In this document: piece by piece, positions 9,214 through 17,812 of the stretch
Numbering within the stretch: the first letter of the stretch is position 1
Layout of the letters: the number at the start of each line of letters is the position of its first letter
Origin: Sulfobacillus thermosulfidooxidans DSM 9293
Lineage (GTDB): Bacteria > Bacillota > Sulfobacillia > Sulfobacillales > Sulfobacillaceae
Direction of reading: 5' to 3'
Length of the DNA: 64,000 nt
Assembly (NCBI RefSeq): GCF_900176145.1
Contig: NZ_FWWY01000001.1
Span: 3,548,360-3,612,359, forward strand
Position numbers and translations under genes: made by a program
Notes under the pieces: model-generated
What the model saw: the letters and a program-made list of their open reading frames with translations, nothing else
What the model was told of the DNA's origin: nothing
The model's database searches: none

Positions 9214-10452
9214 TTAACTTACTTCGTCAGCCCATTTTGTTCCATCATGGCTCGCGATATGATGCATACCTTGCTTCATGGTGTGAATTTCTACCACTCC
9301 ACCCCAGAGTCTATGTGCAATAGCTTTCAATGCAAAAGGTAACTCATAAAAATCTAAGTCTCTCCCATCATAATGGTGCTGGATACGTAGAGGGCCTAGA
9401 GGCTTAGACTCTTCTGCGATCACGGTTAGAAGGGGAATGCCCGCATGTTCCACGTCTTGAATGAGTTGGGCACGAATATGAGCAGGATCAGCGTGGGGCG
9501 TATTGCCATTGGGATCACTTTCCCGGTAAATGTCTAAATGACAGGTCTGGATCACTTCGTCGTCTAACGCTAAACGAATCAATCCAGCATCATCTAACAT
9601 ATTGCGGGCTTCAAAGACCGCACCTAATCCCTTCTTCGCGTAAAGATGATTATATAATTGGGATCCCAACGCATACGGATTTAATTGAGGTGCCTTTGTC
9701 GCCAAAAGCTTGCTATTAAGTTCTGCCACCTCCCACGCTACTTTTGGTGAGAGCGTAATTTGACGCATTAAGCGAGTATGCCAAAAGGTGGCATAACCTT
9801 CATTGCTAATTTTGGACAGACGCTGCGGCCAAAAATATTTCGATTCCTCCCGGATCATCAAGAGGATTTCGCGTTCCCAGTCTTGGAGATGTGCACTATG
9901 CAACGCAATATACCCTAACACATCGCTGGCTTCTTTCCCAGGCCCTCTCGCCATCAGAAGAGACGTTCCGACATGGTCCGCCACCACCATAGCAGCATCC
10001 AATAAGGACTCAACCGCCTCGTTCCCATAAATACGGCGGTACTGCCCTATTTGTCTCGCATGACGCGACGCTTTATGCAAGATATCATGAGGGGTCCTAG
10101 CGAATAGCCGCGAATGAGAAAAATAATCAACATGGGCAAAGACATGTGCCAAAATCAATAACGTTTGCGCGTCCGTGTTGAGACGATCGATAAAGGCATA
10201 GAAGGGACGAGTATTAATAACGAGCTCATAAATCTGGGATAATCTATAGTCATAGGCCGTTTTTAATCGTCCGTAATTCTTTCCAAAACTCCAGTGCGCG
10301 TAGCGAATTGGCAGTCCATGATACGATGCTAAAGCATGAATATCTTCTGCATCTACTAATTCGAAATGGACGTGATCACACTCTAACCCGGACAGCTGTG
10401 CGATGGGCAAAACTTGATCGATTAAGCTTTCAAGCTTGGAGGGTGTGAGCAT
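9214..10452 (-). CDS. spoVR: SpoVR family protein
   Basis: 412 residues. Signature stretches are present: HWSFGKNYGRLKTAYDYRLS, YELVINTRPFYAF, and LAHVFAHVDYF with the conserved His residues. In B. subtilis spoVR is a sigma-E gene needed for normal spore cortex; the E. coli homologue YcgB belongs to the yeaG-yeaH stress set. ATG 10452 (MLTPSK) aligns with the family N-terminus and overlaps the yhbH stop by 23 bases. ATG 10467 is an alternative. Last gene of the prkA-yhbH-spoVR operon. Molecular activity is unknown. Confidence 0.92.
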   Translation of the reverse strand: MLTPSKLESLIDQVLPIAQLSGLECDHVHFELVDAEDIHALASYHGLPIRYAHWSFGKNYGRLKTAYDYRLSQIYELVINTRPFYAFIDRLNTDAQTLLILAHVFAHVDYFSHSRLFARTPHDILHKASRHARQIGQYRRIYGNEAVESLLDAAMVVADHVGTSLLMARGPGKEASDVLGYIALHSAHLQDWEREILLMIREESKYFWPQRLSKISNEGYATFWHTRLMRQITLSPKVAWEVAELNSKLLATKAPQLNPYALGSQLYNHLYAKKGLGAVFEARNMLDDAGLIRLALDDEVIQTCHLDIYRESDPNGNTPHADPAHIRAQLIQDVEHAGIPLLTVIAEESKPLGPLRIQHHYDGRDLDFYELPFALKAIAHRLWGGVVEIHTMKQGMHHIASHDGTKWADEVS

Positions 10453-11581
10453 TCTTCTTTTCCCCATCCTTTCCGAAATAATATTCCAACGCGCGAAACA
10501 CATCTTCTTTGCGGCGCAAAAGTATCGCTCCAATTCCCTGGCGTTCTTGGAATGATTGGAATAAGGGTGAGGGATTCCGATCCGTGTCGTGGATTTCACC
10601 GTAACCAAAAAGATTGGTGCGACGTGCCAATTCCATACCAATTTCTACGGCCAACGCGTTATCGGAAGTCAAATTACCCCCATCTGTAAAATGAAAAGCA
10701 TAACTATTAAACTGTTCGGCGGGATACCGCTGTTCTAAAATATCGAGACCAAGTCGGTACACTGACGATGACACGGTTCCGCCCGACGATCCCCGGTGAA
10801 AAAACGTTTCTTCATCCACTTCCCTGGCCCGGACGTCATGCGCTAAAAATACGAGCTCGACATGCGGATAATTTCTCCGGAGAAATTCGACTGTCCAAAA
10901 AAAGAAACTTTTAGCTAAATATTTTTCGAAGGTTCCCATCGATCCTGAGGTGTCCATCATGGCCAACACCACGGCGCCCCCTTCATCAGCAGGCAACGCC
11001 TCATAGCGCCAATACCTTACATCAGTAGGCTGAATGTCAAGACGTTCTTGATGTTCTTTAACGTGGCGCTTCATGGCTTCACGCAATGTTGCCCTTCTCA
11101 CCCACCGACTTTTTAATCCCACTTTGTCCCATGATTCCGGTTGCAATTCCCGGCCATCGCCTAAAGACCGTTTTAAGGGATCTAAGTCAGGAAGAGCCAG
11201 CCGCTCAAAGACAATATCTGCCGCTTCTTCTAGCGTGACCGCGGTATCTTCCACATCGGCCCCGTTTTCTGTTCCACCCTCTTTGCCCGTTCCCATGGAA
11301 TTTTTGTGCTCACCATGATTCCCCGTTGCGTTATCATCTGTCTGTCCCACAGTTTCCACATGGTGCCAGTCGAAGCTAATTCGAAATTCTTTCAGTTCCG
11401 GCAACGGAACATTGATCACGCGGCGACCGTCGGCGATGGTGATGTGCTCATCGGACACCATATCGGCCAAATTAGCCTTAACGGCTTCTTTCACTTTCTG
11501 ATCGTGGCGCCACTGGTCCTGATAAATGCCATGATATCGCCACTGTTCTCCATTGCCGATGCTGTATGAAGGGAGTTTCAT
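10430..11581 (-). CDS. yhbH: YhbH/YeaH family protein (DUF444, UPF0229)
   Basis: 383 residues. The C-terminal half is von Willebrand A-like, with the MIDAS motif DTSGSMG and the ELVFLAHDVRAREV stretch typical of DUF444. The middle carries a charged low-complexity linker with several Gly/Asn/Glu. The ATG at 11581 shares ATGA with the prkA stop, so the two are translationally coupled; an SD-like GGGAGG lies 12 bases upstream. The partner of PrkA in the conserved kinase operon; in B. subtilis it is sporulation-linked. Exact role unknown. Confidence 0.92.
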   Translation of the reverse strand: MKLPSYSIGNGEQWRYHGIYQDQWRHDQKVKEAVKANLADMVSDEHITIADGRRVINVPLPELKEFRISFDWHHVETVGQTDDNATGNHGEHKNSMGTGKEGGTENGADVEDTAVTLEEAADIVFERLALPDLDPLKRSLGDGRELQPESWDKVGLKSRWVRRATLREAMKRHVKEHQERLDIQPTDVRYWRYEALPADEGGAVVLAMMDTSGSMGTFEKYLAKSFFFWTVEFLRRNYPHVELVFLAHDVRAREVDEETFFHRGSSGGTVSSSVYRLGLDILEQRYPAEQFNSYAFHFTDGGNLTSDNALAVEIGMELARRTNLFGYGEIHDTDRNPSPLFQSFQERQGIGAILLRRKEDVFRALEYYFGKDGEKKNAHTLQA

Positions 11582-13434
11582 CGATTTAATAGGCCTCCCA
11601 CATGGTGAATGGCCTTGGTTGCGCACCGTGGACAAAACCCGTGATGGGCCACAAGATTCTGTGCCGCTTGTTCAATGCGCTGTAAGGTTTTCGGATCAGG
11701 ATTTAATGATTGAGTCGTGATTTTCACCATATCACGGAGATCATCAAACAATTTCTGTTCCAAGGCTTGGCGAAGATGGGGATAGTCGTGATATGAACCA
11801 AGACTCGACCGCCCTCGTGAAGATTTGACTCGGGCATAAATTTCTTCCCGGAAGGCTGGCGCCTGGGTCTCTGTGATTGCCAACCGTTCTTCGATTGCTC
11901 GCAGAAGTTGTTCATCCCCTTGAGTGTCTTCTACAAAGCGAATCACATGATCGAGGTAATTGCGATACAGTCTTTCAAGTTCGTCACTCCAATCTTCTGC
12001 GAAGGCTTGAAGAACCAGCTTTTCAATGTGCTGATCATAGAGAGTCTTGACGGTCTGCGTCCACTCCTGCACATCTGTCCGCAAACCCCGGTCTCCAAAA
12101 GGAGAATTGTCCAATCCAGACCGAATCGCATCTAACACGTCAAGGGCATCGACACATTCACGATCAGGATCGGAAAATAAGGATGACAACCGATTTATCA
12201 AATATCTCGGATCGAGGCCAGTCATGCCTTCTCCCATCTGGCGGCCTTCGTCCTGTGCCATCTTGCGTTCATGGTCGTTATCCTCGGACTGATAGAGAAG
12301 CAATTTGCTTAGCCGATCCCGGCCCGGCTTAGGCAATTCCTTAATTCGAGACAATATCGCTACCTCAGCGGCTGCTTGTAATGCTCCAGGCCCTTTATGA
12401 ATTTCTGGCACCTCATAAGGAGCTAACAATTTTTGATAAATTCGTACCTCTTCCGAGACATTAAGATTGTAAGGAACTGGTATAACAAACATCCGTGATA
12501 ACAACGCTTCATTTCGCGGATTTTGCATAAACGTGCGAAATTCATGTTCGTTGGTATGGCCTATGATCACTTCATCCGCCGAAATGAGTTGGAAGCGCGT
12601 CGTTTTCATGTTGCCTTCTTGACTCAAAGAGAGTAATTGGTACAGAAATTTTTCATCGAGTTTCAGCATCTCCTGAAATTCTACCAACCCGCGGTTAGCG
12701 ATGTTCAGTTCCCCATCAAAACGAAACGCCCGTGGATCAGACTCTGAGCCGTAATGCGCTAACCCTTGAAAGTCCACGGCTCCGGTCAAATCGGCAATAT
12801 CTTGTGATTTCGGATCGGACGGGGCATAAGTACCAACCCCAATCCGTTTGTATTCGGAGAGAATAACCCGTTCGACCGGGACTTGCCCTATCCGTCCTTG
12901 ATAAGTATTGGCCAAATGCCACTGACAAACCGGACACAATTCGCCCTCGATTTTGACCCCTAAATCTCGTTCCCATTCTGAACGCATTGGAGCGGGAATC
13001 AAGTGCAGCGGTTCTTCATGCATGGGACAACCCTTAATACCAAACAATTGTCCTTCCGGCAAGGATGTGAAGGCTTCCAAACCCCGTTTGAGTAAGGTAA
13101 CCAGTGTCGACTTGCCCCCACTGATAGGGCCAACGAGCAAGAGAATGCGCTTTTTGACCTCGAATCCGCGCGCAGCGGGTCGCAGATAGTCTTCCACCAA
13201 AGTGGTCACGGCCTCTTCGATCCCAAATAGTGAATCTGTAAAGAATGGATATTTACGCCCATCTGTACCGGTTTTGCCCCGGCTCATCACCATGCGCCAT
13301 AGCCGGTGATGAGCCGTTTCGGCAACCGTGGGCATGGCACGGACAATGTCAAGATATTGACTAAACGTTCCCGACCACTCTGGTTCCACGAAATAAGCAT
13401 TGCTTTTTGGCTCGTCTCCCCGTTCCGATAACAT
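11578..13434 (-). CDS. prkA: PrkA serine protein kinase / AAA+ protein
   Basis: 618 residues, close to the 631 of B. subtilis PrkA. The AAA-type P-loop GPISGGKST is at residues 102-110, and the C-terminal PrkA domain carries the conserved SLFSDPDRECVDALDVLDAI-type region. The family is described as a Ser kinase and, in Bacillus, as an ATP-dependent protease-like protein acting in sporulation; E. coli YeaG acts in stress survival. ATG 13434 has GAGGAGG 8 bases upstream. The frame stays open 71 codons further up but without a comparable SD. First gene of a three-gene operon with yhbH and spoVR. Confidence 0.95.
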   Translation of the reverse strand: MLSERGDEPKSNAYFVEPEWSGTFSQYLDIVRAMPTVAETAHHRLWRMVMSRGKTGTDGRKYPFFTDSLFGIEEAVTTLVEDYLRPAARGFEVKKRILLLVGPISGGKSTLVTLLKRGLEAFTSLPEGQLFGIKGCPMHEEPLHLIPAPMRSEWERDLGVKIEGELCPVCQWHLANTYQGRIGQVPVERVILSEYKRIGVGTYAPSDPKSQDIADLTGAVDFQGLAHYGSESDPRAFRFDGELNIANRGLVEFQEMLKLDEKFLYQLLSLSQEGNMKTTRFQLISADEVIIGHTNEHEFRTFMQNPRNEALLSRMFVIPVPYNLNVSEEVRIYQKLLAPYEVPEIHKGPGALQAAAEVAILSRIKELPKPGRDRLSKLLLYQSEDNDHERKMAQDEGRQMGEGMTGLDPRYLINRLSSLFSDPDRECVDALDVLDAIRSGLDNSPFGDRGLRTDVQEWTQTVKTLYDQHIEKLVLQAFAEDWSDELERLYRNYLDHVIRFVEDTQGDEQLLRAIEERLAITETQAPAFREEIYARVKSSRGRSSLGSYHDYPHLRQALEQKLFDDLRDMVKITTQSLNPDPKTLQRIEQAAQNLVAHHGFCPRCATKAIHHVGGLLNR

Positions 13435-14110
13435 GGGCACTTCCTCCTCAATCAGTCTTTGTTTTAGTTTCTCCATTAACGCCCACATTATCCGTTTCTT
13501 GGAAATTTTCTTGGCGACACGACCAAACAACACGGCTGTGTTCAGAAGACAACACTCGGAACACCTGCAAATAGGTTCCCGACCTCTAAAATGTGACTTG
13601 AGGCGTTTAATTTCTATCCATGCCCGTTCGCCATGTTTTAATTCCATGTTTCGCTATGAGCTAAAACACACCGCATCACACCCATTTTCCGGAGGCAAGA
13701 AATCTTGGCTGATCATCTTTTCCCATCAGATCTCCGTAATACAGTGGGTCCATATTTCCTTATGAAGTTTTGGAGTCAGGCAGCGGAAAAGCGAGTCGTA
13801 GTGCTATTGCATACAGGGGGATGCCATGCTAGTTTACAATTAGGGAATGTTTCATGCTGGGTATGAAAGTTCATGGAAGCAAGCAGTACCAATTTTGCCT
13901 TCATATACGTTAATAACCTGTTCATGGTGGAAGAATCAACGCTTGCATGCAACGCATTCACCGTTAAGTGCAATGCCCGTCATAGACGGTGCGAGATTCT
14001 CCTCACCGTGAAATGACATATTCTCCAGACGCAATGCCTAGCTCGTAGCAGTCTTCTCGAATGGGGCGTTCGTGAAAGAGGATTGAGAAAGGTGGGCATA
14101 ACGAATCTTT
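13435..14110. other. Long divergent intergenic region between prkA and deaminase gene
   Basis: About 675 bases. It must carry the prkA operon promoter (leftward) and the deaminase promoter (rightward). The first 210 bases are an open continuation of the prkA frame without an SD. I see no RNA gene, no strong terminator and no small ORF with a convincing SD. A CATAGCGA string near 13656-13663 (minus strand) is loosely sigma-E-like but I could not find a matching -35. Confidence 0.5.
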
Positions 14111-14689
14111 ATGACACCCGATAATACTTCGCTTGACACCTTCCGTCTTCAACAACACCGGTACTTTCTGCTTATAGCTTTTGAAGAGGCAGAAAAGTCC
14201 CTCCTAGCGGGCACCTTCCCTATTGGTGCCATAATTGTAGACGATGACGGACAGGTCGTTGGCCGCGGACATAACCAGGTTTTTAGTGCCGAGGACAGTA
14301 CCGCACACGCCGAAATGGAAGCCCTGCGCGATGCGCGGCCTTTGCGGGTCGATGCGGCAAAAAAACGCTACCTGCCGCGAAGCCATACTCTTTATACCAC
14401 GGCAGAACCCTGCCTCATGTGTGCTGGTGCCATAATCATGTCAAACATCCGCCAGGTTGTCTGGGCGGCCAATGACCCCGCAAACGGCGCTATCCGATTG
14501 TTCAAAACCTTGTCATGGCCAGACACCGCTCATCATATTCTCCACAAAGTGCAGCGCCTAGAAGTCATCGCAAGTCCCTTTGCCGATCTATCGGCGCGTC
14601 AGATCGAATTGATGAAAACATGGAATGCGAGCCGGGGACGGCCGGGTGACGTATGGACTATGAAATCGGAACCCTGGCGCCCATCATGA
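14111..14689 (+). CDS. Cytidine/deoxycytidylate deaminase family protein (nucleoside or tRNA adenosine deaminase-like)
   Basis: 192 residues. Zinc and catalytic residues are clear: HAE at residues 66-68 and PCLMC with Cys101 and Cys104. The AGAIIMSNIRQVVWA segment that follows is typical of the TadA/guanine-deaminase branch. At 192 residues it is longer than most TadA proteins (about 150-165), with an extra C-terminal stretch. The SD is weak (AAAGGTGGG about 14 bases before ATG). Whether it acts on tRNA (A34 to I34) or on a free base or nucleoside cannot be decided. It stands alone. Confidence 0.85.
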   Translation: MTPDNTSLDTFRLQQHRYFLLIAFEEAEKSLLAGTFPIGAIIVDDDGQVVGRGHNQVFSAEDSTAHAEMEALRDARPLRVDAAKKRYLPRSHTLYTTAEPCLMCAGAIIMSNIRQVVWAANDPANGAIRLFKTLSWPDTAHHILHKVQRLEVIASPFADLSARQIELMKTWNASRGRPGDVWTMKSEPWRPS

Positions 14690-14706
14690 TGCAAACCCTT
14701 AACGCG

Positions 14707-14862
14707 TCAAGAAATGGATGTTAATTCATTTACGATGCTATGGAAATCTCCTTTCTTAAAGCCAGATTTCTTAAGACGAAATGCGAATTCTTCGCGGCCC
14801 TTATTCGTTAACCCAGCTCGACAGTCCTGCCAATTAGTCACAATCACACAATGACGAGACAT
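14707..14862 (-). CDS. Small uncharacterised protein coupled to corA, 51 aa
   Basis: The ATG overlaps the corA stop by one base (TGATG), a coupling arrangement seen throughout this window. The product begins MSRHCVIVTNWQDCRAG and is basic in its second half (LKKSGFKKGD). It has two Cys, no membrane helix and no signal peptide. No independent SD is evident, so translation would depend on corA. I do not recognise a family. Its position and clean frame support it, but chance is possible for an ORF this short. Confidence 0.45.
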   Translation of the reverse strand: MSRHCVIVTNWQDCRAGLTNKGREEFAFRLKKSGFKKGDFHSIVNELTSIS

Positions 14863-15803
14863 CAGCGGAACCATCTATTGCGCTTAATATATAAAAGCAA
14901 GGCCACGGTAACTAAGAACATCACGATGAGAGAATACCAATAACCGTAATGCCAATGAATTTCCGGAATCCAGAAGTTCATCCCATAAATGGAGGCGATC
15001 GTGGTCGCTGGCAGAGCGAGAACTGAAATGATGGTGAGGAATTTCATCACCTTATTAATCTCATTAGATTGCATTCCGGAGAATGCCTCCACCATTCCTT
15101 CTAGTCCGTCCCGATATGCTTCGACATCGGTTAAAATCTCTTCGATCTGACTATACAAATCTTCAAAATAGGGACGATTATCCCGTTTTATGTAGGGAAT
15201 ATGCTCTTTGAGTAAGGCAAATATTTTAATTTCGGGACGAATGACCTTATATAACCAATAGGTCTTTTTACGCAAATCAACAATTTTAAGGGCAAGATTT
15301 TTGGTTGGTTCGCGCAACAATTCCACATGCAGTCGTTCAAAATCTTGGCCAATTTGACGGGTGGCTTGGTAAAAATGGCGTAAATGATTATATAGCAAGT
15401 AATACAAGGCAAAATCGAGCCCTTGTTCTAACATATTTTCCTTCATGGCCTTATTCCATGTTGTGTCAATCAGCCCATTATCTCCATGAAAATGGGTTGT
15501 GACTAAAAAGCGTTGACCAAAAAATAAGCCAATAGGGCGCCGCGTTTTGTCTGCCACATTCGCCGTAGGATCAGAAATCACTGCCACTATGGCATCCTCT
15601 TCAATCAAAAAACCCGAAGGTCGTTCGTGACCCCGCAAAACCTTTTCGATGGCTACAGGATGAGCATGGTATAATCGGCTCACAATATCTTGCAGTTCGT
15701 CTTTTTCCTCACGACCCAAATCTACCCAAAGAACGGTTTCATCCTCGGGCCACGTGTGTTTTTCTACGGTTTTTTCGTCAATCATGGCCAAATATTTTGG
15801 CAC
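14862..15803 (-). CDS. corA: CorA family divalent cation transporter
   Basis: 313 residues. A long soluble N-terminal domain rich in helices is followed by two C-terminal membrane helices. The family signature YGMN lies just after the first helix, in SIYGMNFW. Family role: Mg2+ (or Co2+/Ni2+) channel, pentameric in the membrane. The start is GTG 15803 with AAGGAGG 9 bases upstream. No M-box riboswitch is visible in the 214-base upstream gap. A 51-codon ORF overlaps its stop. Ion specificity is inferred. Confidence 0.92.
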   Translation of the reverse strand: MPKYLAMIDEKTVEKHTWPEDETVLWVDLGREEKDELQDIVSRLYHAHPVAIEKVLRGHERPSGFLIEEDAIVAVISDPTANVADKTRRPIGLFFGQRFLVTTHFHGDNGLIDTTWNKAMKENMLEQGLDFALYYLLYNHLRHFYQATRQIGQDFERLHVELLREPTKNLALKIVDLRKKTYWLYKVIRPEIKIFALLKEHIPYIKRDNRPYFEDLYSQIEEILTDVEAYRDGLEGMVEAFSGMQSNEINKVMKFLTIISVLALPATTIASIYGMNFWIPEIHWHYGYWYSLIVMFLVTVALLLYIKRNRWFR

Positions 15804-16017
15804 GCCCGTCTTCCTCCTTTCATGACTTCCCTAACTCCTGGCGGCGATATGCGATCGCGCTTGGTATTTTCAGTGTCCCTCACACAAAAGCATGTATGCC
15901 AAAACTGCAAATGATCCACAATACTACCGACTAAAGCCAGACGTCACAACGGGTACACACGGTTCCAAGACGTGTGCGCCACGGCGAGACCCCAAGTCTT
16001 GATAGTAGGAGGATGTT

Positions 16018-16932
16018 ATGTCAGGAAGTTCAGCACCCATTGATTGGACACCCATGATTGTGGGATTTGTGGCCGGTTTGCTGTCCCGGCTCATATCTCT
16101 AAAAAGTGGCAGCACCCATTATCCGGGATACCCATCGGGATATGTTTCGCAAGTTGCGCTCGCTATCATTGCGGCGATGATTGGTTCCAGTGTGCTTACC
16201 TCACTTATTGGCAAAGAATTTACGGCCGCAACATTTTTAACATTAGCCGCGACACAATTCCGGGATGTTCGAAACACCGAGCGCAAAACCCTTGAGCAGG
16301 AAGAAAAACTGATTCTCGTATCCCGAGGACCAGGCTATATCGAAGGGATTGCTATCACTTATGAAGCGAGAAATTACCTAGCCATGCTGGTTGCTCTCTT
16401 AACCTCTGCGATTACCCAACTCGGCGGGCTAGTCTTGGGCATAATCGGCGGCATCGTGATTCTCATCATTTCGGAAATCTTCATGTCCGGCAAACACATT
16501 GGGGACGTGGTCGATGTTCAACCGGCCAAAATCACCTTTGACAAAGGTTCTTTGCTTTATGCGGGCGACGTGATGATGATGGAAGTCGGTTTACCCCATT
16601 CTCGGGAGCGCTACGAAAAAGAAGGACTGGCTGTCGTGCTGACCCCGAAGAATGAACGGGGACAAGCCGCCCTGTGGAATATTTCGCAGCGTCAAGCGAT
16701 TGCCTACGAAGCTGCGGCAGCCGTTGGCGTTCAAAAAGACGTTGGTTATCCCGAACAAACACCATTATGCCGGATGGAAATGCCCGCAGGCACTGGCAAA
16801 GCTGGCTTATCCATTTTACCTGTTGACCGCGATATCAACAAATTAATTCGGGCGATCAAACGCACCCCAGTCTTGGAGTCCAGCAAATGGAGTCGTATGA
16901 CCAGTCCCGTATTAAATCGAAAGGAGATGTAA
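16018..16932 (+). CDS. YIEGIA family membrane protein
   Basis: 304 residues. The family name motif YIEGIA is visible in GPGYIEGIAITYEARNYLAM near residue 115. Membrane helices are predicted near residues 13-25, 41-63, 118-135 and 138-155, followed by a soluble C-terminal domain of about 145 residues. YIEGIA proteins are found in endospore formers. SD is AGGAGG before ATG 16018. The next gene starts 4 bases after the stop and encodes the small partner seen beside YIEGIA in other genomes. Molecular function has not been settled as far as I know. Confidence 0.85.
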   Translation: MSGSSAPIDWTPMIVGFVAGLLSRLISLKSGSTHYPGYPSGYVSQVALAIIAAMIGSSVLTSLIGKEFTAATFLTLAATQFRDVRNTERKTLEQEEKLILVSRGPGYIEGIAITYEARNYLAMLVALLTSAITQLGGLVLGIIGGIVILIISEIFMSGKHIGDVVDVQPAKITFDKGSLLYAGDVMMMEVGLPHSRERYEKEGLAVVLTPKNERGQAALWNISQRQAIAYEAAAAVGVQKDVGYPEQTPLCRMEMPAGTGKAGLSILPVDRDINKLIRAIKRTPVLESSKWSRMTSPVLNRKEM

Positions 16933-16935
16933 ACC

Positions 16936-17139
16936 TTGGCTGATGCCCCGACGCCTGTCATGTTTGCTATTGTGACCACCAAAAAGGATTCTGTTACGGG
17001 TGGCATGGCCCCAATTTTCATCGCGGAAGATGATCAAGAGCGCGAGAGAATTGCGATGTGGCTTACGCGCATTACCAATGCCATTGTGCATGACTTGCAT
17101 AATGGAACACTTATCTTGACGGTGAACCAGGCCACCTAG
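16936..17139 (+). CDS. Small partner of YIEGIA (capping complex subunit type)
   Basis: 67 residues, starting at TTG 16936 with AAGGAG 9 bases upstream. The soluble alpha/beta protein (VMFAIVTTKKDSVTGG, then APIFIAEDDQERERIA) matches the short proteins that databases call capping complex subunit for YIEGIA. It is encoded immediately behind the YIEGIA gene, so the two are almost certainly cotranscribed and probably interact. The role is inferred from gene pairing. Confidence 0.78.
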   Translation: MADAPTPVMFAIVTTKKDSVTGGMAPIFIAEDDQERERIAMWLTRITNAIVHDLHNGTLILTVNQAT

Positions 17140-17160
17140 TAGCATCCGTGGCAAATTTTT

Positions 17161-17187
17161 GATACCATCTAATGGCATAATGGTATC
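17161..17187. repeat. Inverted repeat directly before nitroreductase SD
   Basis: Arms GATACCAT (17161-17168) and ATGGTATC (17180-17187), 8 bp perfect, 11-base loop. The right arm abuts AGGAGG (17188-17193), the SD of the nitroreductase gene. It could be an operator or an RNA hairpin that affects access to the SD. Lack of a T-tract argues against a terminator. Confidence 0.45.
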
Positions 17188-17204
17188 AGGAGGCTATATT
17201 CTTT

Positions 17205-17768
17205 ATGGATCTTTATGAGGGACTCATCAGTCGGCGTACGATTCACCGGTTTCGCACGGACCCTGTCCCCGATGATATTATCCGCCTGATGCTAAGTGCC
17301 GCGATTCAGGCTCCGAATCACCATTTGACTCAACCATGGCGTTTTGTCGTCATCCGGGGCCAGAGTTTACAGGAACTAGCTAATTACCGGTATGAAGTGG
17401 CATTGGACAAAGCGCAAAGACAAAATCGCCCCCACGCAGAACGCATCGCGGAACAAGCACGCACGGAATTCGCGATGCTCAGCGTGGTCGTTGCCGTTAT
17501 CCAAGTCTTAGCAGATGATCCGTATCGCCAACAAGAAGATTATGCAGCGGTGAGCTGTGCCACATATGCCATGATGCTCGCAGCGTGGAGTCAGGGCGTA
17601 GGCACTTATTGGGGTACAGGCGCCATCACCCGCTACCCGCCGGTGCTAAAGCTCTGCCAAGTGGCCGACAATGAACGGATCGTCGCATTGGTTCGTGTTG
17701 GGTATCCTAAAGAGATTCCTCATGTGCCCAGGATGGCGGCGGAAGACAAAACTTTGTGGTTAACGTAA
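17205..17768 (+). CDS. Nitroreductase family protein
   Basis: 187 residues. The N-terminal FMN-binding SRRTIHRF with P-V-P-D-D, then AAIQAPNHHLTQPWRF, are the hallmark of the NfsB/NfnB-like nitroreductase fold. The GVGTYWGTGAI segment and the C-terminal VALVRVGYPKE fit the second flavin contact. It should use NAD(P)H and FMN as a homodimer; the natural substrate is unknown. SD AGGAGG is 11 bases from ATG 17205. The cobalamin adenosyltransferase gene follows after 44 bases containing a hairpin. A BluB-like role in lower-ligand synthesis is conceivable given that neighbour, but no BluB-specific motif is evident. Confidence 0.88.
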   Translation: MDLYEGLISRRTIHRFRTDPVPDDIIRLMLSAAIQAPNHHLTQPWRFVVIRGQSLQELANYRYEVALDKAQRQNRPHAERIAEQARTEFAMLSVVVAVIQVLADDPYRQQEDYAAVSCATYAMMLAAWSQGVGTYWGTGAITRYPPVLKLCQVADNERIVALVRVGYPKEIPHVPRMAAEDKTLWLT

Positions 17769-17771
17769 TGG

Positions 17772-17799
17772 CTAAGAGGTAGGCCTTTTGACCTCTTAG
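17772..17799. repeat. Hairpin between nitroreductase and adenosyltransferase genes
   Basis: Arms CTAAGAGGT (17772-17780) and ACCTCTTAG (17791-17799), 9 bp perfect with a 10-base loop. It sits right before the SD AAAGGAGGG of the next gene. There is no T-tract, so it is more likely an RNA processing, stability or SD-access element than a terminator. Confidence 0.45.
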
Positions 17800-17812
17800 A
17801 AAGGAGGGATTT

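Noticed and set aside
10453..10641. Longer N-terminus for SpoVR
   Set aside because: It would overlap yhbH by over 200 bases and adds residues not found in SpoVR proteins; ATG 10452 matches the family start.
13776..13973. 65-codon minus-strand ORF in the prkA-deaminase gap
   Set aside because: No SD, atypical composition and no recognisable motif.
15804..16017. M-box or other riboswitch before corA
   Set aside because: No conserved M-box core or comparable multi-stem layout could be found in the gap.
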